A stretch of DNA of 15,591 nucleotides from Calditrichota bacterium. GTDB lineage: Bacteria > Calditrichota > Calditrichia > Calditrichales > Calditrichaceae. Numbering within the stretch: the first letter of the stretch is position 1; every line of letters begins with the position of its first letter. Below the pieces are notes generated by a model. The model made no database searches. It saw only the letters and a list, made by a program, of their open reading frames with translations, and was not told where the DNA came from. Where the stretch lies: NCBI GenBank assembly GCA_024278715.1, contig JAJRSN010000177.1, positions 1 through 15,591 on the forward strand, given 5' to 3'. The position numbers were made by a program, and so were the translations under genes. This document shows, in pieces, positions 5,296 through 14,300 of the stretch.

Positions 5296-8185
5296 AAGAC
5301 GGTTGTTTGAAGCCGAGAGCACTTTAGACGCCATTCGTCGGGGGCAGATTGACGCCGTTGTGGTTCACGGACAAAAGGTGTCAAAAATATACACCCTTAA
5401 AGGCGTGGATTTTACCTACCGCGTTCTGATCGAACGGATGAACGAAGGCGCCGCCATTCTTTCAAAAGAAGGACTTATTTTATATGCCAATAAAAAACTC
5501 GCCGATATCATTGGTCAAAAACGTAATCGAATTGTCGGAACTTACCTGAAAGAATATCTTCTTTCTTCGGAATTGAAAAAACTAAACGAATTGATAAAAA
5601 CGGGTGTTGACAAAAGCATAAGCAAAAAAATTCTTTTCTCCAATCCGGACGGCATGCTGCGTTCGCTGCTGTTTTCCGTGAACCCCATGCCCCAAGATAC
5701 CGGCGGCGATCTGGGATTGGTCGTTGCAGATATAAGCGATGTCGAGGAAAAAGAAAAACTGCAAAAATTGCAAACTAAATTAGAAGAAATCGTCATTGAT
5801 CGCACCCGTAAGCTACAGCGCGCCCACAAAGAATTGGAGATAATCAACAAAAAATTACTCGATGAAATTGAAGACCACAAACAAACAGAGCAACGACTCG
5901 TTGAAAGTCAAAACCGTCTTTACATCGCTCAAAGAATTGCCCGAATGAGTTTTATCGAATGGGATTTACAATCCGATACCGTTTATTGTTCCGATGAAAT
6001 TTACCACTTACTCGGACTTCCGCAAAACGATGTTTTTAAAATAGATGAATTGTATGCCGTGGTACATCCCGAAGATCTGGACGCTCTGCAAAACGAAATT
6101 CAATTGGTAATCGAAAATAAAAAACGTCTTAATATAGACTTCAGAATAATACGCTCGGACGATTCGGTTTTATGGGTAAACGCTCAGGCGGAGCTTATTA
6201 AGAATAAAAGAGGAAAGCCGCTCAAATTGTTAAGCACCTTAATCGACATTTCCGAGCGAAAGCAGTACGAAGAGCAATTAACCCAAAAAGAACGGGAATT
6301 TACTCTGTTGTTAAATTCCGCCGCAGAAGGTATTTTTGGCATGGACGTTTCGGGTTATTGTACTTTTGTGAACCGGCGCTGTCTTGAACTGTTGGGATTT
6401 AAGGATGAAAAAGATGTGTTAGGTTTAAACATCCACGAAATTATCAATCATGAGCGCGAGGGCGGAAAATCTTCGTCAAAGGCGCGGTGCCGTTTACAAA
6501 AAACTTTAAAAAAAGGAGTAGGGATTCATGTCAACGACGAAGTCTTTCGCCGAAAGGACGGAAGTTATTTTCCCGTCGAGTACTGGTCGTATCCTTTAAA
6601 GAGAGGGAACAGAGTAATCGGCGCGGTTGTGACTTTTTTTGATGTGAGCGAGAAACGGGCTGTGGAAAAGCAAATGCTGCGCATGATCAATGTTCTGGAG
6701 CAATCTCTGGAATCGATAATTATTACCGATTTGGAGGCTAAAATTATTTATGTAAATCCGGCTTTTGAAAAAATAACCGGCTATAAAAAAGATGAAGTAA
6801 TCGGGAAAAAACCGAATGTTCTGAAAAGCGGAATGCACGATGAAAAATATTATCAGAAACTCTGGGACAGGCTGTCAAACGGTGATAGCTGGGAAGGCAC
6901 TTTTGTTAATCGCCGCAAAAACGGCGACCTGTTCAAAGAACGCACCGTTATTTTCCCGATCAAAGACGCTCGGGGCAATATAATAAATTATGCCGCGGTG
7001 AAACGCGATATTACGGAAGAAGAATTACTGCGCGAACAGATGTTTCAGGCGCAAAAGCTGGAAAGTCTTGGCAAATTAACCGGCGGCGTGGCTCACGATT
7101 TTAACAATCTACTCACCGTGATCAACGGATATGCTCAAATGGGCTTGCAGTTGATCGGAAAAGATCACCCCCTATTTAGTTATCTTGATCAGATAGCGAG
7201 GGCGGGGGAGCGCGCTTCTCATTTAACATCGCAGCTACTGACCTTTAGCCGAAAGCAGATTATTTCTCCCAAAGTGGTTAATGTTAATAATATAATCAAA
7301 GATACAGAAAAAATGCTGCGCCGTTTAATCGGCGAGGATATTGAAATTATTACCGAACTGGATGAAAATGCGCTGCCGATTAAGGCTGATGTCACGCAGA
7401 TAGAACAGATTTTGATGAATCTTGTGGTAAATGCGCGCGATGCGATTATTGAAAAGAATGATCCGCGGGAAAAACGCATTACATTAGTTACAAAACAGTT
7501 GAATTTGGATAAAGAATTTGCCAGCAAATATATCGATTATCAGGAAGGTCCCAATATTTTAATTCAGGTAAACGATACGGGAATCGGAATGACTCCCGAG
7601 ATTCAACGTCATATCTTCGAACCGTTTTTTACGACAAAGGAGCAGGGCAAAGGAACCGGATTGGGACTTTCGACCGTGTATGGCATCGTAAAGCAGAACA
7701 ACGCCGCAATTTACGTGGAAAGCGAACAGGGCAAAGGAACGACCTTTTCCATTTACTGGCCCTGCGCCGCTCCCGAACAGGAAAATGAAAAATCCGATAA
7801 AGCCAAAATAATAAAGGGTTCAAACCAAAGAATTCTGATTGTGGAAGACGACGAAGGCGTACGAAGATTTTTAACCGAATCCATAAAAAAATTGAATTAC
7901 GATGTGCTTCAGGCTGAAAACGGTAAACGCGCCATCGAGATAATTTTGGAAGGTAAGGAGAAAGTTGATTTGATAATAACAGACCTGGTTATGCCGGGTA
8001 TGAGCGGAATTGAATTGGCAAAAGAATTAAAAGAATTGAATATTAAAATTCCGATACTGTTTTCCACGGGCTACGCGGATGAACATATTGATTACCTGAT
8101 TTCAAATGACATAAAAACGGATTTAATCCAGAAACCTTATTCGATTGACGAGTTAGCCGAAAAATTAGATTCGTTCCTCAAGTGA
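5258..8185 (+). CDS. Hybrid PAS histidine kinase with C-terminal receiver
   Basis: A 975-residue soluble hybrid kinase, the likely output of the Kai proteins before it. There is no signal peptide or membrane segment. Order: coiled coil and the element LDAIRRGQIDAVVV (23-36) followed by IYTLKGVDFTYRVLIERMNEGA (44-65); PAS1 about 52-165; coiled coil 163-222; PAS2 about 222-338; PAS3 about 342-470; PAS4 about 474-590; HisKA with H613 in GGVAHDFNNLL; HATPase with N725, D773 (NDTGIGM), FEPFF (787-791) and GKGTGLGLS (797-805); receiver 857-975 with acidic D864-D865, phosphoacceptor D909 and K959. It carries no DNA-binding output, so phosphate must pass to another protein. Its PAS4-to-receiver part closely resembles that of the convergent hybrid kinase at 8527-11331. 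The KaiB-like N-terminal domain of SasA is absent, but a KaiB-like gene overlaps it upstream. Confidence 0.92.
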   Translation: MKESTEQKLAELERRLFEAESTLDAIRRGQIDAVVVHGQKVSKIYTLKGVDFTYRVLIERMNEGAAILSKEGLILYANKKLADIIGQKRNRIVGTYLKEYLLSSELKKLNELIKTGVDKSISKKILFSNPDGMLRSLLFSVNPMPQDTGGDLGLVVADISDVEEKEKLQKLQTKLEEIVIDRTRKLQRAHKELEIINKKLLDEIEDHKQTEQRLVESQNRLYIAQRIARMSFIEWDLQSDTVYCSDEIYHLLGLPQNDVFKIDELYAVVHPEDLDALQNEIQLVIENKKRLNIDFRIIRSDDSVLWVNAQAELIKNKRGKPLKLLSTLIDISERKQYEEQLTQKEREFTLLLNSAAEGIFGMDVSGYCTFVNRRCLELLGFKDEKDVLGLNIHEIINHEREGGKSSSKARCRLQKTLKKGVGIHVNDEVFRRKDGSYFPVEYWSYPLKRGNRVIGAVVTFFDVSEKRAVEKQMLRMINVLEQSLESIIITDLEAKIIYVNPAFEKITGYKKDEVIGKKPNVLKSGMHDEKYYQKLWDRLSNGDSWEGTFVNRRKNGDLFKERTVIFPIKDARGNIINYAAVKRDITEEELLREQMFQAQKLESLGKLTGGVAHDFNNLLTVINGYAQMGLQLIGKDHPLFSYLDQIARAGERASHLTSQLLTFSRKQIISPKVVNVNNIIKDTEKMLRRLIGEDIEIITELDENALPIKADVTQIEQILMNLVVNARDAIIEKNDPREKRITLVTKQLNLDKEFASKYIDYQEGPNILIQVNDTGIGMTPEIQRHIFEPFFTTKEQGKGTGLGLSTVYGIVKQNNAAIYVESEQGKGTTFSIYWPCAAPEQENEKSDKAKIIKGSNQRILIVEDDEGVRRFLTESIKKLNYDVLQAENGKRAIEIILEGKEKVDLIITDLVMPGMSGIELAKELKELNIKIPILFSTGYADEHIDYLISNDIKTDLIQKPYSIDELAEKLDSFLK

Positions 8186-8226
8186 AAAAAATTACCGCAA
8201 TCTGCAACTTAATCTGCGGGAAATAG

Positions 8227-8272
8227 TAACCGCAAAGCGCGCAAAGAAGTCACAAAGAACGCAGAGAATAAA
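8227..8272. repeat. 46-bp exact repeat, copy 1
   Basis: Opens TAACCGCAAAGCGCGCAAAG and ends CGCAGAGAATAAA, containing a short-period CGCAAAG/ACAAAG/CGCAGAG pattern. Identical to 8388-8433, 161 bp downstream. Confidence 0.8.
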
Positions 8273-8387
8273 TTGAATTTAAAATTACAACTCAAACAAA
8301 TTCCCCGATTTTAAACTCCAACTAATCAAGAACATCTAAACTTTATCTGCGACATCAGCGTAATCAGCGTTAATCTGCGGTCAATAA

Positions 8388-8433
8388 TAACCGCAAAGCG
8401 CGCAAAGAAGTCACAAAGAACGCAGAGAATAAA
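8388..8433. repeat. 46-bp exact repeat, copy 2
   Basis: Identical to 8227-8272. Its first bases (ACCGCA) can pair with TGCGGT just upstream at 8376-8381, forming a small hairpin that joins the two repeat blocks. Confidence 0.8.
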
Positions 8434-8509
8434 ATAAATTTAAAACTGAAACCGAAACTAAAACAAATTCTCCAATTTTAAGCATTAAAACCCCAAAAAA
8501 CATCAACTC

Positions 8510-8537
8510 CATCAGCGCAATCAGCGTTAATTTGCGG
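8510..8537. repeat. Third repeat block running into the end of the hybrid kinase gene
   Basis: CATCAGCGCAATCAGCG then TTAATTTGCGG matches 8353-8380 with two mismatches. It crosses the 3' end of the minus-strand hybrid kinase gene, supplying that gene's stop codon (8527-8529) and last few codons. Confidence 0.65.
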
Positions 8538-11331
8538 TTTTATCTTCGAGGATTTTCCTCACGTTTTGCGCCAATTCCAGCGGCGAAAACGGTTTCTGCA
8601 AAAAATGGACTCTCTCTCCGTTTTGATTGTTTTTGACAATGCCTTCTTCCGAATAACCCGACATAAAAAGCACTTTAATTTTCGGATAATACCTCTTTAT
8701 GATATCAAATAATTTTTTTCCGCCCATGACAGGCATAATTAAATCCGTAATGATCAAATCAAACACTTTTTTTGAAGCTTTGATTTTTTTCAGGGCTTCG
8801 TTCCCGTTTTGCGCAACAACAACCTTGTATCCAAAATAAGATAAAGAACGCTCTGTCATGCTCCTGACGGAAGGATCGTCTTCCACAAGTAAAATGGTTT
8901 CGTCGCCAAAAAGATCGGCGTCCTCTGTAACCGTAACGTAATCTTCCGCAATTTCATTCGTCTCAACCGCGGGGAAAAATATTTTAAACGTCGAACCTTT
9001 ACCGGGAACGCTGGAAACATAAATATAGCCGTTGTTTTGTTTTACAATTCCGTAAACCATTGACAATCCCAAACCCGTACCCTGACCCACGGGCTTTGTC
9101 GTAAAAAACGGCTCGAATATGTGTTTTATGGTTTCTTTGTCCATCCCCACTCCGGTGTCCGAAATCGACAGCATCACATGTGGTCCCGGGTTTGATCCCG
9201 GATGCTCCGTCACAAAGTCTTTGTTTAAAACACGGTTTTCGGTCAGGATGGTTAATTTTCCCCCTTCGGGCATCGCCTGCCGGGCGTTAACGCTTATATT
9301 AAATAAAATTTGCTCCAATTGATGCTTGTCCGATTCTATTTGCCAAAGATCTTCCGATAATTCGACTTCAATTTCAATGTCTTCTCCTATCAAACTTTGG
9401 AGCATGGTTTGCAGATCGATTATCAACTTATTAAGGTTAATTATTTCAGGTTGACGCATTTGCTTTCGGCTGAAGGCTAATAATTGACTCGTCAGATTTT
9501 TTGCCTTTTCGCCCGCCTGATATATTTGGTTGATTTTTTTTCTGTTAGGGTCGTCTTTGGGCATGGTGTGTAAAAGAAGCTGCGAATAACCGTTAATAAC
9601 CGTTAAAAGGTTATTAAAATCGTGAGCAATGCCGCCCGCCAATCGACCCACAGCCTCCATTTTTTGCGTTTGCAGCAATTGTTTTTCTAATCTTTTCTTT
9701 TCGGTTATGTCTTCTTCGATGGCTAAAAAATGTGTAATAACATTGCTGTCGTCGGTAATCGGACTGATTATAATCCTTTCCCAGAATGTTTCGCCGTTCT
9801 TTTTTTTGTTAAAGATTTCGCCTTCCCAAACATCGCCGTTTTTAACGGTTTTCCAAAGATGTTCAAACACCTCCGGCGGCATTTCCCCCGAATTCAGAAT
9901 CCTTGGATTTTTCCCTTTAACTTCTTCAAAAGTGTAACCGGTGATTTTTGTAAAAGCGGGATTTACGTATTCAATATTCCCTTCGGTATCGGTGATCAAA
10001 ACGGAAGCCGGGCTTTGTTCCATCGCTTTAGACAACTTACGAATTGTTTCAAGATTTTGCTTCCGTTCGGTGATGTCAATTAATGTTCCGATAATAGCCG
10101 TGTCATCTTTGTACGGAATAGGAGCGCCGAAAATTTCGACTTCCACTTTCTCTCCGTTTTTTCTTTGCCCGCTGAATTCGAAATGCATGGCGTTTATTCT
10201 TTTTTTGAGCAAGTCTTCCATGTTCTTTTCGAATAAAAGTTTATTCTCCGGACTAACCAAATCCAAAACCGATTCCAAACGGTTAATCTCTTCCACGGAA
10301 TCGAAACCGAAAATTTCGGCTGTTTTGGGATTTGTGTATCTGAATTGCCCGTTTTGAATGAGATAAACCCCTGTCAGCGCGTGTTCGCTTAAAATCCTGT
10401 ATTTATATTCGCTTTGTTCCAACGCGCTTTGCGTTTGCTTTTGCAGATTTTCCAGTTCAAAGTTGTAAAGAGCAAAGGCAATGTCGTCTCCTATTTCCTC
10501 GAACAATTCACTAAAGGAAGGATCGGAAGCGAATTCCTGGTGCATGGAAACCGAAAGAACCCCGTAAAGTTGATTCTGATATTTTAAGGCGTAAGTCATC
10601 AGACTTTCAACCGATTTTATTTCAAAAAACGGGCAATCGGAACATTCGTCGTTTGCCGAAGCGCAAACAATTACCCGCTCGCTTTCAATCGCCTTGTTAA
10701 CGCATGAGGGCAATTTCCCTTTTTTTACGTCTCTGTAAAATTTTTTTTCTATTTGAGGCAAGTAAGGAAGAGAGGCGCAATAGTTAAACGACGAATCTTT
10801 ACCGGAAATTAAAAAAGTATGGCTGAACACTTCCGAATCAAACAATGTTCGCAAAACTTCCTTTAAAAATTTGTTTTGATCTTTTTCTTTAAGAATCATG
10901 CGATTTAAATTTTGTCGGGATCGCAGAACCGTATTCATCAGGTTTAGTTTTTTTTGAAGTTTATGTTTAAACAAAGCCATCTGGATGTTGGTATGGAGAT
11001 CAACCCCGCGGATCGGTTTTAACAGATACGAATATGCTTCGTCTATTTGCGCCTGTGACAAATAGTCCGTATTTGCGTAAGCGGTTAAAAAGATGATCGG
11101 GATTTGATGTTTTTCGGATATTTCTTTGGCGGTTTCCAGACCGTTCATAGAACCGCGAAGCCGGATATCCATTAACACCAAATCCGGATTAGTCTTATTT
11201 ATCAGCTCTAAGGCTTCTGCGCCGGAAGCGGCGATCCCGGCAATTTGGTAATTAAAGTTGCTTAATATTTGTTGAAGATGAGAAACCACCAGAGCGTCAT
11301 CTTCAACAATAAAAATATGAGATGTGTTCAT
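8527..11331 (-). CDS. Hybrid histidine kinase REC-GAF-PAS-PAS-HK-REC
   Basis: A 934-residue soluble signalling protein with receivers at both ends. REC1 (about 5-120) has D11-D12, phosphoacceptor D55 and K105. A GAF domain (about 140-295) holds C185, C210, C223, C230 and C233, the last three as C-x6-C-x2-C-P. PAS1 is about 308-423 and PAS2 about 430-545. HisKA has H570 (GGIAHDFNNLL). HATPase has N682, D725 and GQGTGLGLS (749-757). REC2 (about 811-932) has D818-D819, D863 and K913. GGGGAA (11343-11338) precedes the ATG. It follows the CHASE kinase gene by 15 bp, so REC1 is a natural target of that receiver-less kinase. No DNA-binding domain is present. The last codons and stop lie in an intergenic repeat. 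The core resembles the Kai-linked kinase. Confidence 0.92.
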   Translation of the reverse strand: MNTSHIFIVEDDALVVSHLQQILSNFNYQIAGIAASGAEALELINKTNPDLVLMDIRLRGSMNGLETAKEISEKHQIPIIFLTAYANTDYLSQAQIDEAYSYLLKPIRGVDLHTNIQMALFKHKLQKKLNLMNTVLRSRQNLNRMILKEKDQNKFLKEVLRTLFDSEVFSHTFLISGKDSSFNYCASLPYLPQIEKKFYRDVKKGKLPSCVNKAIESERVIVCASANDECSDCPFFEIKSVESLMTYALKYQNQLYGVLSVSMHQEFASDPSFSELFEEIGDDIAFALYNFELENLQKQTQSALEQSEYKYRILSEHALTGVYLIQNGQFRYTNPKTAEIFGFDSVEEINRLESVLDLVSPENKLLFEKNMEDLLKKRINAMHFEFSGQRKNGEKVEVEIFGAPIPYKDDTAIIGTLIDITERKQNLETIRKLSKAMEQSPASVLITDTEGNIEYVNPAFTKITGYTFEEVKGKNPRILNSGEMPPEVFEHLWKTVKNGDVWEGEIFNKKKNGETFWERIIISPITDDSNVITHFLAIEEDITEKKRLEKQLLQTQKMEAVGRLAGGIAHDFNNLLTVINGYSQLLLHTMPKDDPNRKKINQIYQAGEKAKNLTSQLLAFSRKQMRQPEIINLNKLIIDLQTMLQSLIGEDIEIEVELSEDLWQIESDKHQLEQILFNISVNARQAMPEGGKLTILTENRVLNKDFVTEHPGSNPGPHVMLSISDTGVGMDKETIKHIFEPFFTTKPVGQGTGLGLSMVYGIVKQNNGYIYVSSVPGKGSTFKIFFPAVETNEIAEDYVTVTEDADLFGDETILLVEDDPSVRSMTERSLSYFGYKVVVAQNGNEALKKIKASKKVFDLIITDLIMPVMGGKKLFDIIKRYYPKIKVLFMSGYSEEGIVKNNQNGERVHFLQKPFSPLELAQNVRKILEDKTAN

Positions 11332-11346
11332 GTTTCATTCCCCGAA

Positions 11347-14300
11347 TTAATGGAAAGGAAATTGTATGTCAATCTTCGTTCCGTTTTGTGTATCAAAGCG
11401 AATCTTCCCGCCCAATTGGTGGGTTGCCCAAAGATACACAAGTTTTAATCCCATCGAGTTGATGGAATTTAAGTCTTTCGGAAACGGAAATCCAGTTCCG
11501 GAATCCTGTACGATTAAATGTATCTTATTTCCTTTATTCTGTAACTCAATTTTCAGATTTTTGTTGCCTTTATAACCTTGCGGAAAAGCATATTTAAATG
11601 TGTTGCACAGCAGTTCGTTAACTATCATTCCGCACGGAAGCGCTTTTTCCACCGAAAGCGAAATTTTTTCTACCTTTAAAAGAAGATCGATTTCAGCCGA
11701 ATTGGAAAACGAATGCCGGATGTTGGTTATTAAATTTTGTAAATATCCGGACATTTCAACCTGAGCCAGATTGGAGGAGTGATAGAGCTGTTCGTAAACC
11801 AGGCTCATTGCCCGTAGTTGGTTCTGCAGGTTCGAAAAAATTTCTTTGCCGGAATTGTTATCTATTTGCGCTTTATTTATTTCGATCAAATAAAAAAGAC
11901 TTTGCAAATTGTTCTTTACCCTGTGATGCACTTCCTGAAGCAGGGTTTCTTTTTCTTTAAGGGCTTGGGAAATCTGTAATTCCGCCAGCTTACGTTCGGT
12001 GATGTCGCGGACAACAGCCACATAACCGTAAATTTGTTGCTCTATTACCATGGGAGAAACATTGGCTGAAAACCATTTCTTATTTTCACCCTTTAACATA
12101 AAATCAAAGTCTATTTTAACGGTTTTGCCTTTATTCAATTCACGGATTTTCTGTTTTAATTGGCATTTTAATGAAGCGGGCAGAATTCTGAAAATGGTTT
12201 TTCCTTTGTAATTATCAAGATTAACGGAGAGCTCTTCCAGATCGCGCGCATTAAAAAAGAGCAGTCTGCCGCGCGGATCAAACAGAAAAACCATGTCGAT
12301 CATGGAAGTTAAAATGCTTTTTAACTTTTGTTCCGATTCCTGTAACGCCTTTTCCGCTTTAATGCGCTTAGAAATATCCCGGATGATTGCTAAATTAGCT
12401 TCAACTCCCTGATAGCGGATAAACGTCCCTAAAACCTCAACGTCAATTTCGCTGCCGTCGAGACATAAGTGCTTTTCATATATCAAAGGTACGATCTCTC
12501 CCGATTCGCGTAAATGTTTAATCCGATTTTTTACTAATTTTTTATAGTCAGGATGGACTAATTTCATTATTGGCAAGCCTTTTAATGCTTCTTCGTTTTC
12601 GCCTTTGTACAGGCGAACGGCAGCAGCGTTAGCGTAAACAATTTTACCGTCCTTGTGTAAAATAATAGCGTCCGGCGATTGCTCAACCAGACTGCGATAA
12701 CGAGCTTCACTTTCTCTCAGGGCTTCTTCTATGGCTTTGCGATCGCTAATATCGATCAGCACGCCGCGCAAGCCTTTACTTTTGTCTTGCCGAATTATGG
12801 AAGACATAAATAGCAGAACGGGGAAAAAAGAACCATTCTTCTTTCGGGCGATAAATTCCTGCGTTTCGGACTCTTTTGCCTGCAAAACCTGATTAAGACT
12901 TTTTATGATTTCCTTCTTTCCCTGTTCCGGAAAAAGTTCTAACACATTCATGCCGTTTAATATTTCATATTGAGAGTACCCGGTCAATTTTGTGGCATGA
13001 CGATTCACGTAAGTGAAGTTGAAATCGCTGTCACATTCGAAAATGGTTTGCGGCAGGAGATCGGCTAATTCTTTAAACCGTTTCTCGCTTTCGATGAGTT
13101 CTGTCTGGGCTTTCTTTTGTTCTGTAATATCCTCGAGCACGCCTTCAAAGTAGATTTTTCCTTCGGCAGGATCTTTGCGGACGCTGGCTGTGTTTCTGAT
13201 CCAGATTATTTTTCCGTCTTTTCGCCGCAGGCTGGTTTCAAAATTCTGCATGGTTCCCGAAATTTTAAGGAGATTTTTCCACAAAGAGTGCGCGTTTTTA
13301 CTGACATAAAAGTCGTTGATGTTTGTCTTTTTTAATTCTTTTAAACTCGAATATCCTAAAATTTTAAGCAGGGTAAGGTTTGCGTCTATGATTATTCCGT
13401 CTTCGGTGGTCCGGTAAAGTCCGACCGGAACATTCTCAAAAAGATTTCGATAACGCTTTTCGCTTTCGATAAGTGCTAGTTGCGCTTTCTTTTGTTCCGT
13501 AATATCGTGAACGGCGCCCAACCCCGCGTATTCTCCGAGATAGTTAATGGGGCAGATGTCAAATTCGCAATAGCGGATATCACCGTTTTTGGTAATTATT
13601 TTGGCTTCATAAGTGCTGGGAACAATTTTTCCTTCGCGACGCGACCGGGCGTATTTTTGCAGGCGGTCGCGATCTTCCGGATGAATCAAATCCCAAATCG
13701 GAAGTTGGTAAAGTTCGTCGATGGAATATTCCGAGACTTCGCTTACTCTTTTGTTAACAAATAAAAATCGATTGTCGCGGTAAATGAAAATTGCGTCATG
13801 GCTGTGTTCGACAATTACCCGGTATTTTGCTTCGCTTTCATTTAAAGCGTGTTGAAACCGCTTTTTATCGGTGATGTCTATTTGATGGAGTATCAGATAG
13901 AGCGGCTTTTGCTGAAAATCATAAATTACCGAACCGGAACAATCAATGTATCGCCTTCGGTCTTTATCGATAATAAATTCAAGCTCGGATCGAAATCGAT
14001 TTTTATCCGGCAGTTCCTTTAACCAGGAATCGAAAATGATTTGGGATTTGTAAGTAAGGAAATCTTTGAATTTTTTTCCGATCAGCGAATTTTCGTCGAG
14101 CCCGGTTTGCTGATAAAATGTTTCGTTGGCGTTTACAAGAACGCCCTCCGGATTTAAAATATGAATCCAGGTATTGGCGGCTTTAAACAGAGAACGGAAG
14201 AATTCCTCGCTTTGCCGGATTTTTCTGTGGCGCAATAAAAGAATCCAAATCAGATATGCAATAATTAGCGTAAAAATCAAATTAAAAAAGAAAAATTTGT

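Larger units (their letters stand above)
8186..8526. repeat. Tandemly duplicated intergenic region between convergent genes
   Basis: This gap separates two converging genes and holds no ORF I can support. It is built from a ~160-bp unit repeated about twice. Each unit has a 46-bp exact block (8227-8272 and 8388-8433), a looser AT-rich part with ACAAATTC(C/T)CC-like wording, and an ATCAGCG-AATCAGCGTTAAT-TGCGG block (8353-8380; 8510-8537 with two mismatches). TGCGGT (8376-8381) and ACCGCA (8390-8395) form a 6-bp stem with an 8-nt loop. Such CGCAAAG/TCTGCGG intergenic repeats recur in many bacterial genomes. The region may end transcription from both sides, but no classic terminator is seen. Confidence 0.7.

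Noticed and set aside
8376..8395. Hairpin TGCGGT/ACCGCA as an intrinsic terminator
   Set aside because: The stem is only 6 bp, the loop is 8 nt and no T-run follows on either strand; it looks like a by-product of the repeat.
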